The position numbers and the translations under genes were made by a program. The notes under the pieces are model-generated. The model was not told the DNA's origin, made no database searches, and saw nothing but the letters and a program-made list of their open reading frames with translations. DNA of 64,000 nt from Thalassotalea sp. (lineage in GTDB: Bacteria; Pseudomonadota; Gammaproteobacteria; Enterobacterales; Alteromonadaceae), in NCBI GenBank assembly GCA_022448425.1, contig JAKVCY010000011.1:26215-90214 (forward strand). Reading direction: 5' to 3'. Of this stretch, positions 1-7,973 are shown piece by piece. Numbering within the stretch: position 1 is the stretch's first letter; every line of letters begins with the position of its first letter.

Positions 1-325
1 GTAGCGCTTTATGCAAAATAGCTTTGGCTTCCGATACTGGCAACCGACTCTGCAGATCGATATAAAAGCTATCGGCCTCAGTATAGTTTCCCCAATTTAC
101 TAACGCATCAGTGATTTCTTTGGTGATGCGGCCTTTCAACTCTTCGGTGGCATTTTTGGTAAATGTCATCACCAAAATATTTTGCACGTCGAGTTTTTTC
201 TCCAGCAGCATGCGGAGGTAAATACGTGTGATGTTGAAGGTTTTACCCGTACCGGCACTGGCTTCAATTAAATGTTTGCCAAACAGCGGTAAATGCAAAA
301 CGTCTAGGGCATTAAAAGTCGTCAT
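1..325 (-). CDS. recB: RecB helicase-nuclease subunit, N-terminal part (cut by window edge)
   Basis: Seen: from the ATG at 325 an open frame runs to the window edge (about 108 codons). It carries a Walker A motif, EASAGTGKT (residues 21-29), followed by VMTFTKNATEEL (52-63), as in the UvrD/Rep-like helicase domain of RecB. The start lies 4 bp after the recC stop, so the two are surely co-transcribed. Known: RecB is the 3'-5' helicase and nuclease subunit of exonuclease V (RecBCD), which processes double-strand ends. The recC-recB order without an intervening ptrA gene differs from E. coli. The remainder of recB, and any recD, lies outside the window. Confidence 0.93.
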   Translation of the reverse strand, partial: MTTFNALDVLHLPLFGKHLIEASAGTGKTFNITRIYLRMLLEKKLDVQNILVMTFTKNATEELKGRITKEITDALVNWGNYTEADSFYIDLQSRLPVSEAKAILHKAL

Positions 326-329
326 CGGT

Positions 330-3300
330 TTACTCACTGTCAAAGTCTTGTTGGGCTAACCCTGGAAAGATGACTTCGAACATAGGGCGATAAATAGATT
401 CGATAAGAGGCGCTATGTCGCTGCCAAAATCAGGCTTTTGTTCGAAGTAAAAACGTACGAGAGGTTCGGCGTCATACCCCTTGATATTTCTCGATGTATA
501 CCAACTCAATTCAAATTGTTGATTGCCATAAGTTTTCTTTTTACCGCTACGGTCAACTTGAAAGTACTCTGCTGCTAAGTTGACAGGCGCAAACATAGGT
601 TGGCTCATGCCGAGTTGGTAGTGGGCCAATAGCTTGCCTATCTGCGCAACGGCTATTTCATCGATAATAGGCGCAAAGGTGACTTCTTTTATTCGTTCTT
701 TAATGCTTTTCTCGTTGTAAAAAAGCCCTTTGGTCATTGTTGGTTGCTCGGTGTTTGCAATAAGGTGATAGACCCAGAGTTTTAAGTAGTCTTTTCCTTT
801 AGGCGTTGCCATGCGCGAAAACACTTGGCATCGCGAGTTTTCCTGAATATCTAAGTTAGCGCCGTTACTAACAAGTGGTAACTCTGCATAAATCGTGATG
901 TCATTAGCGATAACCTCGACTTTGTATGGCTCTGCAAAGACCAATCGACTGAGGGTTTCTGCAAACTCCGTTGCTTGTGCTTCCCAGTGATTAAGCTCGT
1001 CTAGTGTTGTTTTACTGTCCGGTAGCTGGTTACTGAGTAGCGCAGCCTGCGTAATATGCGCAGTAGAAACCGCGTTATTTGAGGTGCTATTTGTTGACTT
1101 GCTGGCTAGCATGGCATCGACGTACTGGTGCTGCAATTTGTACTGATCAAGCTTACTGGTTTCAAAAGGCTCACTATCTTGGTACACGTCGCTAATGCGC
1201 TCGCCATGTAAGTTAAATTGCGTTCTTGAAAAAGCCTTGATGGGATCAGCAAAAAACTGAATCAGCTCTTCTGCCGTTAGTGTTTCTATTGCGGGCGCGT
1301 CAATTTGTATGTCTTGATTATTGATTCGAATACTTTGGTTTAAGGTAAACCATTTGCTATCAAAACTTTGATATCGCCCTGTGTAATTGGCCTCGCTGAA
1401 AGGCTGTAGCGGTATTTTATGAATAAGCGATTGATCACTTTCGTCTAATGTCCAACCTAGTGCGCGTGATAGATAGTCCATTAGCTCACGTAAAATAATA
1501 GAAGGTTCCCGCTCTGAATTATCTTTTACACTATTTCCTTGATAACTCATGTAAAGCGTATCTCTGGCTGAAATCAGTGCTTCGAGAAATAGATATCTAT
1601 CATCGCCACGGCGAGAGCGATCACCTTTTCTGGCTTTGTTTTTAGCAATTAGATCAAAACTAAAAGGTTTGTCAAAGCGAGGGAAGTCGCCATCGTTCAT
1701 ACCCAAAATGCACACTACTTTAAATGGAATGCTGCGCATCGGCACCATGGAGCAGAAGGTCACCTTACCACTCATAAACTGATGACCAGGCTCTGGCAGC
1801 GAGAAAAAATTCGACAAATAGTCGCGCACGACACGCAAGGAAATAGGCGTGTCAAAGCTCGCTTCTTGGGTATTTAGTGCAAATTCATCAATTGCGTGGC
1901 TAACAATATCTACACCAAACTGCGTTTCCTTGGTAAGCGCGAAGATGTCGTCTTTTAGCGATATTAAATAACTGTGCCATTGGCTAGGCGTGCGATCGGT
2001 GTTTAGGTTTGCTGCGTGTTCGCTTAGTTGTTCTAACAGCATTAAAAGTTTGCCAAGCAATAACGACTGGTCGCCTTCGATGGTAGGCAATAATAGTTCG
2101 TCATTGTGAATCACCGCATGGTCACTCATGGCAAAACCTAACATCAAGCGGTCAATACCTTGCTGCCATGTAAACTTATCGTTGGTGTCGAGTTTATCAT
2201 CTTCACTAAGGCCACTGGCATTTTTGATAATACTAGCCTTATGAGGTTCATTTAGTCCCCAATGCACGCAGGCGGTTTGTAGCCACTGCTCAATGAGGTT
2301 TACTTCGCTTTCTGCGATCGAAAATTTGTGGGCGATAGCAGGTAGTTTTAAATAGCTTATGATTTCAGACAACTGAAAACGGCTATCCGGTAACTGAAGT
2401 AGCTGCTCGAATATTTCGACAATAGGCTCTACGTTCTTCAATGTTCGGTCAGAGATAGAGCAGGGTATGAACTGTTCGCTGTCACCAATGGGTTGATTAA
2501 ATACTGCTTCAATATAGGGAGCATAATCCTCGATGTGAGGGCACATAACGACAATATCTTTTGGGTTGAGTGATTTATCTTGCTGCATTTTGTGCAAGAT
2601 AAAATCGTGTAATCCTTGGATTTCACGCAGTGCGCTATGAGCCGAGCTTATCACAATACTGTCGTCAATTAGTTCTGTAGGTGTTTCTCTGCCATCGCGT
2701 AAGTTAAGAATGTCTTCTTGAAGCGTATGCAGGGCCGAAGTGTTTGAAGTCTCTGACTCATAGTCTGACGGCGGCGTAAACACAGGGATTTCGTTGATGG
2801 CGTATTCCGGCAATAAACTTAAAAATTCTTTGCCTTGCATACCGTAGTTGGCTAACAATGGATTACCATTGTAACCAGAGTAGGCAGCAGTAAACGTTTC
2901 ATCATCGGCTGACACTGTCGCTAGCCACTTGGCTAATTGCTTCTCGCTTTGTAATTCGCCCCAATATTCGACACAAGGGTTGAGATGAAAAACATGGACT
3001 TGTGTATGCTCTGCGATTTCGTTTAAAAACTCGAGCCAAATAGGCGGTAGGGTGTTTAAACCAAAAACGCAAATACTGCTTGGCAGTTTATGTTTGTGAT
3101 CTTTGATTTGAGGTAGCGCTTTTCTGAGTAATTTCGACGTATGGTTAGGCTCTAGTGCAATCACCTTAAGCCATAATTTTGCCTGCCACGCTTCTTGCTC
3201 TGAATAGTCGCCGGTAATCCAGCGCTCTAGCCAGTCAGGGCGGTATATCATGTATTGCTCAAACAAATCGGCTTGTTGTCTAGCGAGTTGGAAGCGTTTT

Positions 3301-3680
3301 TGCGTACTTTCTTTACCGTTGTTAGTCCAATATGCGGTAGGTTGTTCACACTGTGGATCGTTGACAAAGTCTTCTTCGGCGAGGAAATCGTATATTTTCC
3401 AGCACAACACTTCTCTAGAAAATGCTGACTTTTCAGGAATATTTTCATTACCTAGAATGGCGCGAAGTTGTCGCCAGAAAAATTGAACGGGTAACTGAAA
3501 GTCCAAGTTCATGCTAATGCCATTTTGCTCTGCTAACTGCATATGCAGCCAATGCTTCATCCCTTGGCTTTGGGTAACAATGAGGCTGGGTTCAAAAAGC
3601 GCACTGTCATCAGACTCTATGACTTTGCTTAATAAAATAGCGAGGTTTTCTAGTCGGTTAGCAGGGTAAATGTTAAGCAT
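330..3680 (-). CDS. recC: RecC, exonuclease V gamma subunit
   Basis: A 1116-residue protein, close to E. coli RecC (1122). The N-terminal stretch with VTQSQGMKHWLHMQLA (about residues 35-50) is the helicase-like opening typical of RecC. The region at about 640-700 with VCILGMNDGDFPRFDKP and RRGDDRYLFLEALISAR is the most conserved block of the family. RecC lacks active helicase motifs; it is the scaffold that splits the duplex and recognises Chi. Start ATG at 3680. It faces the SDR gene at 3864 divergently across 183 bp. The recB start follows the stop by 4 bp. Confidence 0.95.
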   Translation of the reverse strand: MLNIYPANRLENLAILLSKVIESDDSALFEPSLIVTQSQGMKHWLHMQLAEQNGISMNLDFQLPVQFFWRQLRAILGNENIPEKSAFSREVLCWKIYDFLAEEDFVNDPQCEQPTAYWTNNGKESTQKRFQLARQQADLFEQYMIYRPDWLERWITGDYSEQEAWQAKLWLKVIALEPNHTSKLLRKALPQIKDHKHKLPSSICVFGLNTLPPIWLEFLNEIAEHTQVHVFHLNPCVEYWGELQSEKQLAKWLATVSADDETFTAAYSGYNGNPLLANYGMQGKEFLSLLPEYAINEIPVFTPPSDYESETSNTSALHTLQEDILNLRDGRETPTELIDDSIVISSAHSALREIQGLHDFILHKMQQDKSLNPKDIVVMCPHIEDYAPYIEAVFNQPIGDSEQFIPCSISDRTLKNVEPIVEIFEQLLQLPDSRFQLSEIISYLKLPAIAHKFSIAESEVNLIEQWLQTACVHWGLNEPHKASIIKNASGLSEDDKLDTNDKFTWQQGIDRLMLGFAMSDHAVIHNDELLLPTIEGDQSLLLGKLLMLLEQLSEHAANLNTDRTPSQWHSYLISLKDDIFALTKETQFGVDIVSHAIDEFALNTQEASFDTPISLRVVRDYLSNFFSLPEPGHQFMSGKVTFCSMVPMRSIPFKVVCILGMNDGDFPRFDKPFSFDLIAKNKARKGDRSRRGDDRYLFLEALISARDTLYMSYQGNSVKDNSEREPSIILRELMDYLSRALGWTLDESDQSLIHKIPLQPFSEANYTGRYQSFDSKWFTLNQSIRINNQDIQIDAPAIETLTAEELIQFFADPIKAFSRTQFNLHGERISDVYQDSEPFETSKLDQYKLQHQYVDAMLASKSTNSTSNNAVSTAHITQAALLSNQLPDSKTTLDELNHWEAQATEFAETLSRLVFAEPYKVEVIANDITIYAELPLVSNGANLDIQENSRCQVFSRMATPKGKDYLKLWVYHLIANTEQPTMTKGLFYNEKSIKERIKEVTFAPIIDEIAVAQIGKLLAHYQLGMSQPMFAPVNLAAEYFQVDRSGKKKTYGNQQFELSWYTSRNIKGYDAEPLVRFYFEQKPDFGSDIAPLIESIYRPMFEVIFPGLAQQDFDSE

Positions 3681-3863
3681 GAATCGAAAATTTAACGCGA
3701 GAGTAATCCTAATTTAATCGATCGCAACTATAAGGCAACAGTTAAATGGAAAAACTCGTCAGGATTGCTGAATTATTAAGATACGTGCTTGAAAAATAAT
3801 CCTTTCGCAGTAAAAAAATACTGGTTAAATTAGGCATTATTAGAGAGAACATAAAAGAGATAG

Positions 3864-4694
3864 ATGGAAACAATGAAGTCGATATTAATTACAGGCTGTT
3901 CTTCGGGCATAGGTTTAGATGCAGCACTTACGTTAAGAGCTCGTGGCTATTTAGTTATAGCGACCGCAAGAAAAGAAGAAGATGTTGTTAAGCTTCAAGT
4001 ACGCGGTTTAACTGCCTGCCAGCTTGATGTCACCGATAGCCAGTCGATTAGCGATGCGATTGCATTCAGCCTAGAACAGACAGGCGGCACGCTTGATTTT
4101 CTATTTAATAACGGCGCGTATGGCCAAACGGGTGCGTTAGAAGATTTACCGACCGACGCCCTTAGAGCACAATTTGAAACCAATGTTTTTGGTCAGCATG
4201 AGCTAACAAGACAAGTGTTGCCGATTATGTTGCAGCAAGGACATGGTCGAATCATTCAATGTTCATCAGTATTAGGTTTTGTTTCAATGGCGTATCGTGG
4301 TGCTTACAATGCATCTAAGTATGCACTCGAAGGTTTGTCGGATACGCTACGATTGGAACTGAAGAGTACTAATATAGACGTCTCGTTAATAGAACCAGGT
4401 CCTATTAATACAGAGTTTAGAGCCAATGCATTGGTGGCGTTTAAAGAAAATATTGATATGGATGTGAGTCGTCATAAAGCTTCCTATCAACAGCAAATTG
4501 ATAGGTTGTCGTCTGAAAAATCTGGCGCAGTGTTCACCCTTGAGCCTATTGATGTAACCAAAGCGCTGATTCATGCGATCGAGAGTAAAAAGCCTAAAAT
4601 TCGCTACCGAGTGACCGTACCAACGGTCTTATTCGCGATATTCAAACGCTTGCTTCCTTCACGTTGGTTAGATGCATTATTGAGTCGCGGCTAG
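3864..4694 (+). CDS. Short-chain dehydrogenase/reductase (SDR) family oxidoreductase
   Basis: A classical SDR of 276 residues. Near the N-terminus it has the cofactor motif TGCSSGIG, then NNGAYG, a catalytic serine (CSSVLG) and YNASK (about 148-152). The C-terminal tail with RYRVTVP is like that of the SDR group that includes long-chain acyl or ketone reductases; the substrate cannot be told from sequence. Two starts are possible: ATG 3864, or ATG 3873, which gives the more usual MKSILITG opening. A purine-rich AAAAGAGA lies at 3853-3860. The stop is 10 bp before the HAD gene at 4705, so the two form an operon. Confidence 0.85.
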   Translation: METMKSILITGCSSGIGLDAALTLRARGYLVIATARKEEDVVKLQVRGLTACQLDVTDSQSISDAIAFSLEQTGGTLDFLFNNGAYGQTGALEDLPTDALRAQFETNVFGQHELTRQVLPIMLQQGHGRIIQCSSVLGFVSMAYRGAYNASKYALEGLSDTLRLELKSTNIDVSLIEPGPINTEFRANALVAFKENIDMDVSRHKASYQQQIDRLSSEKSGAVFTLEPIDVTKALIHAIESKKPKIRYRVTVPTVLFAIFKRLLPSRWLDALLSRG

Positions 4695-4704
4695 AGAGAA
4701 ACTT

Positions 4705-5349
4705 ATGCTTAACTATCAGGATTTCGATGCAATTTTATTTGATATGGATGGCACTATATTTGACTCCGAAGCCGTTCACCGCGAAGCATGGAAAATGACC
4801 GCGAAGGAGTTTAATCAAACCTTCACCGATGACATGTATTTGCAGTTTATTGGTATGACAACGCCAAACTGCATGAAAATGGCAATGACAATGTTTAATC
4901 ATCAAGTCGAATTAAACGCCTTTTCTGACAGTTACTATAAGAACTTAAGTCAACTTTTAGAAAGCCCTGTGCTGATAAAGCGGGGCTTTATGGATTACCT
5001 CGTGCAGGCAAAGTCGCTAGAAAAGCGATTAGGTATTGTCACGTCCAGTGGAATGAGTGGGGTAGAGGGAAATTTTGCCCACTACGATTTTTATCAAGAC
5101 TTCGACGTTGTGATTACAAGAGACGACGTAAGCCGATATAAGCCTTTCCCAGACCCTTATCTATTGGCCTGTAAAAAGCTAAAGGTCGATCCAAAGCGAA
5201 CCATAGTGTTTGAAGATTCAAATACAGGAGCGACCGCTGCGATTGATGCAGGCTGTTTTACGGTTGGTATAGAGGATCTTGTGCCTTTTGATGAAGCAAC
5301 TCGAAGCCGCTTGCAGCTTATGGCACAAAGTTTTGAAGCGTTTCTGTAA
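4705..5349 (+). CDS. HAD-superfamily phosphatase/phosphomutase-like hydrolase
   Basis: 214 residues with the four HAD motifs: FDMDGTIFDSE near residues 12-22 (nucleophile Asp), VTSSG (motif II Ser/Thr), a Lys in RYKPFPDPYL (motif III) and FEDSNTGATAA (motif IV acidic pair). The alpha-helical cap after motif I puts it in the beta-phosphoglucomutase/GPH-like subfamily I. Sugar-phosphate or phosphoglycolate phosphatase activity is likely, but the substrate is not predictable. It follows the SDR gene by 10 bp and is probably expressed from the same promoter. Confidence 0.85.
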   Translation: MLNYQDFDAILFDMDGTIFDSEAVHREAWKMTAKEFNQTFTDDMYLQFIGMTTPNCMKMAMTMFNHQVELNAFSDSYYKNLSQLLESPVLIKRGFMDYLVQAKSLEKRLGIVTSSGMSGVEGNFAHYDFYQDFDVVITRDDVSRYKPFPDPYLLACKKLKVDPKRTIVFEDSNTGATAAIDAGCFTVGIEDLVPFDEATRSRLQLMAQSFEAFL

Positions 5350-5417
5350 AACCAAAACGTAACTTCGACTGCAAGACTATTTATTTGGTGCTAACGGTTC
5401 GATTAGTGCTAATAATA

Positions 5418-6017
5418 CTATTTGCTATATCTTGCTAGGAAGGTAGCAACAAACTCTTTTTTTAGGGTTTCAGCTTTCGATGCATCGAGTTCCCCCTGAA
5501 GCATAGGCATCCAGAAAAATGCTGAAGAACACATAGACCAAAACACCTCGGAAGCTAAAGCCGTATCTTCAATGATTAAACGCCCATCGGCTGTGGCATC
5601 ATCGAGCCATGCTTGTAAACCATCATCGTTTTTTCCGGCATTTTCCATCACTTGAGCTGCAATGTTAGGGTGAGTAATCATTACTCCAAACGCCATACGC
5701 ATGAAATTCATTTTTAATTGGTTGGTTGAGATACCTACTTTCAATTCAGCAAATTTATTTAATTGAGCTTCTAGCGGCACATTGGCTTGATAAGGAATTT
5801 GTTTTTCTTCAATTGACTGCTGCACAAAATGTTGAATAACAGCATTGAATAGCACCTCTTTACTCTCGAAATGGTTGTAAACTGTGCGTTTTGAAGCTTC
5901 TGCCTTTTCAGCAATGTAGTCCATACTAGCTCTATCAAAGCCCATTTCAATAAACGCATGTACTGCAGCTTCAATAATTGCATTGCGCTTTTTACTCTTA
6001 TCTCTTTGTTTTACCAC
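5418..6017 (-). CDS. TetR/AcrR family transcriptional repressor
   Basis: 199 residues. The N-terminal helix-turn-helix of the TetR family spans roughly residues 12-58 (AAVHAFIEMGFDRASMDYIA ... KRTVYNHFESKEVLF). The C-terminal part is a ligand-binding domain like that of TetR regulators divergent from oxidoreductase genes. It is transcribed away from an SDR gene at 6139 and an NAD(P)-binding gene at 6327, both broken. Two related palindromes in the intergenic region (6044-6063 and 6098-6119) are the likely operators for autoregulation and divergent control. The regulator itself shows no lesion, so it may be a repressor that has outlived its targets. Confidence 0.88.
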   Translation of the reverse strand: MVKQRDKSKKRNAIIEAAVHAFIEMGFDRASMDYIAEKAEASKRTVYNHFESKEVLFNAVIQHFVQQSIEEKQIPYQANVPLEAQLNKFAELKVGISTNQLKMNFMRMAFGVMITHPNIAAQVMENAGKNDDGLQAWLDDATADGRLIIEDTALASEVFWSMCSSAFFWMPMLQGELDASKAETLKKEFVATFLARYSK

Positions 6018-6043
6018 GGGGACAACACCACCTTAATTTCTTA

Positions 6044-6063
6044 TTTACACTTTTTAGTGTAAA
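6044..6063. promoter_or_regulatory. Palindromic operator 1 for the divergent TetR repressor
   Basis: Seen: TTTACACT-TTTT-AGTGTAAA, two perfect 8-bp arms, 26 bp upstream of the TetR start. Its 18-bp core aligns with the second palindrome at 6098-6119 (shared pattern TTACAYTYTTTRGTGTAA). Paired similar palindromes between a TetR gene and a divergent gene are the usual operator layout. Binding is inferred. Confidence 0.6.
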
Positions 6064-6097
6064 TAAGATTAATCTGTAATTCAACAAAGATTAATCC

Positions 6098-6119
6098 AAT
6101 TACATTCTTTGGTGTAATT
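6098..6119. promoter_or_regulatory. Palindromic operator 2 for the divergent TetR repressor
   Basis: Seen: AATTACA-N8-TGTAATT with 7-bp arms, 19 bp upstream of the broken SDR gene at 6139. Its core matches operator 1 in 15 of 18 positions. It probably covered the promoter of the divergent oxidoreductase genes. Confidence 0.55.
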
Positions 6120-6138
6120 AAGTGTCAGGAAGCTGAAT

Positions 6139-6318
6139 ATGAAAACAATCTTAGTCACAGGTGCGTCGTCAGGTATTGGGGCAGACTTTGCCAAACAATT
6201 AGCGGAGCAAGGGCATAGGGTTTATGCCGCAGGCGCTTACGCGAGACCACTATTGTTTATTCGTAAGTGGTTTAGCGACCGCATCTTTGTTCGCACCATC
6301 ATGTCAATGGTTAAGTAG
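6139..6318 (+). pseudogene. SDR oxidoreductase gene with a large in-frame internal deletion
   Basis: An open frame of 59 codons. Residues 1-32 are a perfect SDR N-terminus with the cofactor motif TGASSGIG (7-14). Residues 33-59 (AYARPLLFIRKWFSDRIF...) look like the C-terminal end of a full SDR of about 270 residues. The catalytic core, including the Ser and YxxxK, is absent, so the product cannot be an enzyme. The junction lies near 6235. The start and operator-bearing upstream region are intact, so the fragment is probably still transcribed under the TetR regulator. The NAD(P)-binding gene at 6327 follows closely. Confidence 0.75.
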
Positions 6319-6326
6319 AGTCTTTG

Positions 6327-6977
6327 ATGAATGTGTTAATTACGGGTGCCACCAGTATGGTGGGCTCCAACGTATTGAAATTGTGTTTAGCGGATAAGCA
6401 AATAACTCAAGTTACCGTGCTAGGTAGACGTAGTTGTGGCATAAGCCATCATAAGCTGAAAGAAATTTTAGTGATATATTTTAATGACTTATCTGGCATT
6501 CGAGACCAGCTGGCGTTAACTGACACGGTATATTAATGCTTAGGTGCTTATATCGGTCAATTGCCGCGAGAGAAGTTTTATCAGGTTAATGTTACGTACC
6601 CTAAGCAATTATCTGAACAAATTCAGCTTGCTGGCAAAGCTGATTTGAGACTTTGCTTACTGTCGGGTGCAGGCGCAGACCGCCTTGTTGAGTCCAGTAT
6701 GACATTCGCTACAGATAAGGGTGAAATAGAAAACTATTTGTCGTTACATCACCCAAATTTTCATACCTTCAGCCCGAGTTATATTTATCCATTAGAGCCA
6801 AGAAAGGAGCCTAATTTCATGTATCGTGTTTGCCGATGGCTTTATCCTCTGATCAAACTGATGGGAGCTAATGCGAGCATTACGTCAGTTGATTTAGCTG
6901 CCGGTTTATTCAAAGTAGGCGTATTCGGCCATCACAAACAAATATTTGAAAATGCTGATATTAGGCAAATGGTATAA
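6327..6977 (+). pseudogene. NAD(P)-binding (NmrA/epimerase-like) protein gene with an in-frame stop
   Basis: The frame from ATG 6327 reads MNVLITGATSMVGSNVLKLC, a Rossmann cofactor motif of the extended SDR/NAD(P)H-binding family. A TAA at 6534-6536 interrupts it, and the same frame continues CLGAYIGQLPREKFYQVN and runs on to 6977. The read-through product would be 216 residues, the normal size for this family, with CLGA at the expected strand, so a single nonsense change is the simplest account. It sits 8 bp after the deleted SDR gene and was probably part of the same TetR-controlled operon. A TTG at 6324 is an alternative start. Confidence 0.75.
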
Positions 6978-7008
6978 GCAAACCTGCCCTTGTAGCTTTA
7001 GTTTTTAG

Positions 7009-7029
7009 AAGCGTCGAATGACGCTTTTC
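7009..7029 (+). terminator. Possible rho-independent terminator after the NAD(P)-binding pseudogene
   Basis: AAGCGTC-GAAT-GACGCTT makes a 7-bp hairpin followed by a short TT/C tract. The weak U-run keeps confidence low. Confidence 0.35.
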
Positions 7030-7144
7030 ATTAATTTGGGGTCTTAAGTAACTAAATCCACATCAGTTCCACTTTATCTTAGGCTATTGTAAATAAAAGG
7101 ATTTATACTCGTATTCTTACTATTAGCCATTTGATAATATTTAC

Positions 7145-7693
7145 ATGGAGTTTCCTACTTTAGATACATCAAGGCTGCGCCTTACCCAACTGTCCGCTGA
7201 AGATGTATCTTCATTGTTTACCGTTTTTTCTGATGAAAATGTTGTTAAGTACTACGATACCGACGTTTATCAATCAGAAGAGCAAGCGGCAAAGTTAATC
7301 GAATTTTTTAACGGACGCTTTGCGGAAAATGCGGGTATCCGTTGGGGTATTCGACTAAAAGAAAGTGATGCATTGATTGGCATTTGTGGGTTCCACTCAG
7401 TTAACACGTCAATGAAGAGTGCCGGAATTGGCTATGAGATCGCTTCAAAATATTGGGGAAATGGCTATGTGACTGAAGCATTGGCTAAAGTTATCGAATG
7501 TGCTTTTTCTGAAGCTTCTCCTTTTGATGGTTTATATCGTATTCAAGTTGACACTATGGATAGTAATTTAGCTTCTGAAGCTGTGCTTAAAAAGCTTGGT
7601 TTTAAAGAAGGGGGCATTAGGCGTGGAGCAGGCCATTGGAAGGGCGGATTCCACGACTTAAAGTGTTTTGGTTTGCTTAAATCTGATCTTTAA
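7145..7693 (+). CDS. GNAT-family N-acetyltransferase, RimJ/RimL type
   Basis: 182 residues. The opening TSRLRLTQLSAEDVSSLF is typical of RimJ/RimL-like GNATs. The acetyl-CoA-binding segment YWGNGYVTEALAKVIECAF is near residues 100-118, and the last strand carries AVLKKLGFKEGGIRRG. Members acetylate N-terminal amines of ribosomal proteins or small molecules; this substrate is unknown. It stands alone, with no Shine-Dalgarno of note before ATG 7145. Confidence 0.85.
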   Translation: MEFPTLDTSRLRLTQLSAEDVSSLFTVFSDENVVKYYDTDVYQSEEQAAKLIEFFNGRFAENAGIRWGIRLKESDALIGICGFHSVNTSMKSAGIGYEIASKYWGNGYVTEALAKVIECAFSEASPFDGLYRIQVDTMDSNLASEAVLKKLGFKEGGIRRGAGHWKGGFHDLKCFGLLKSDL

Positions 7694-7765
7694 TAATGCA
7701 TAAGCTAACTCAATGGCTATGCCACCTGATGCGCTAGTGATCAATGCCGTATTTTGATTTGTCAT
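7686..7765 (-). pseudogene. Remnant of an SDR gene, N-terminal end only
   Basis: On the minus strand a good ribosome binding site (CGGAGAAATAA) precedes ATG at 7765. The frame then reads TALITSASGGIAIELAYALL, which aligns with the start of a classical SDR (TALITGASGGIGxELA). Two of the cofactor glycines are changed (to S and A), and the similarity ends where the frame meets the 3' end of the GNAT gene. The rest of the gene is missing. This is the third damaged oxidoreductase within 1.7 kb. Confidence 0.5.
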
Positions 7766-7930
7766 TTATTTCTCCGATGTGTGCTGTTTAATTTAGACAC
7801 ATGATAAAGAGGCAGGAGAAATGGTGAAAATCAGAAGGTGACAGTTGGCTATCACAATGTGCCAAATTATCGTTTTTTGTGCCAAGCGCAAACCCATACC
7901 CAAAGCACTAGTTTTACCAACTCAATATGC

Positions 7931-7958
7931 AAAAAGAGGAGCAAAAGCTCCTCTTTTT
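7931..7958. terminator. Bidirectional rho-independent terminator
   Basis: AAAAAGAGGAGC-AAAA-GCTCCTCTTTTT, a perfect 12-bp stem including A and T tracts on both sides. It lies 15 bp after the stop of the TonB receptor gene (minus strand), which it should terminate. Confidence 0.85.
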
Positions 7959-7973
7959 CTTGTTTAGAATGGC

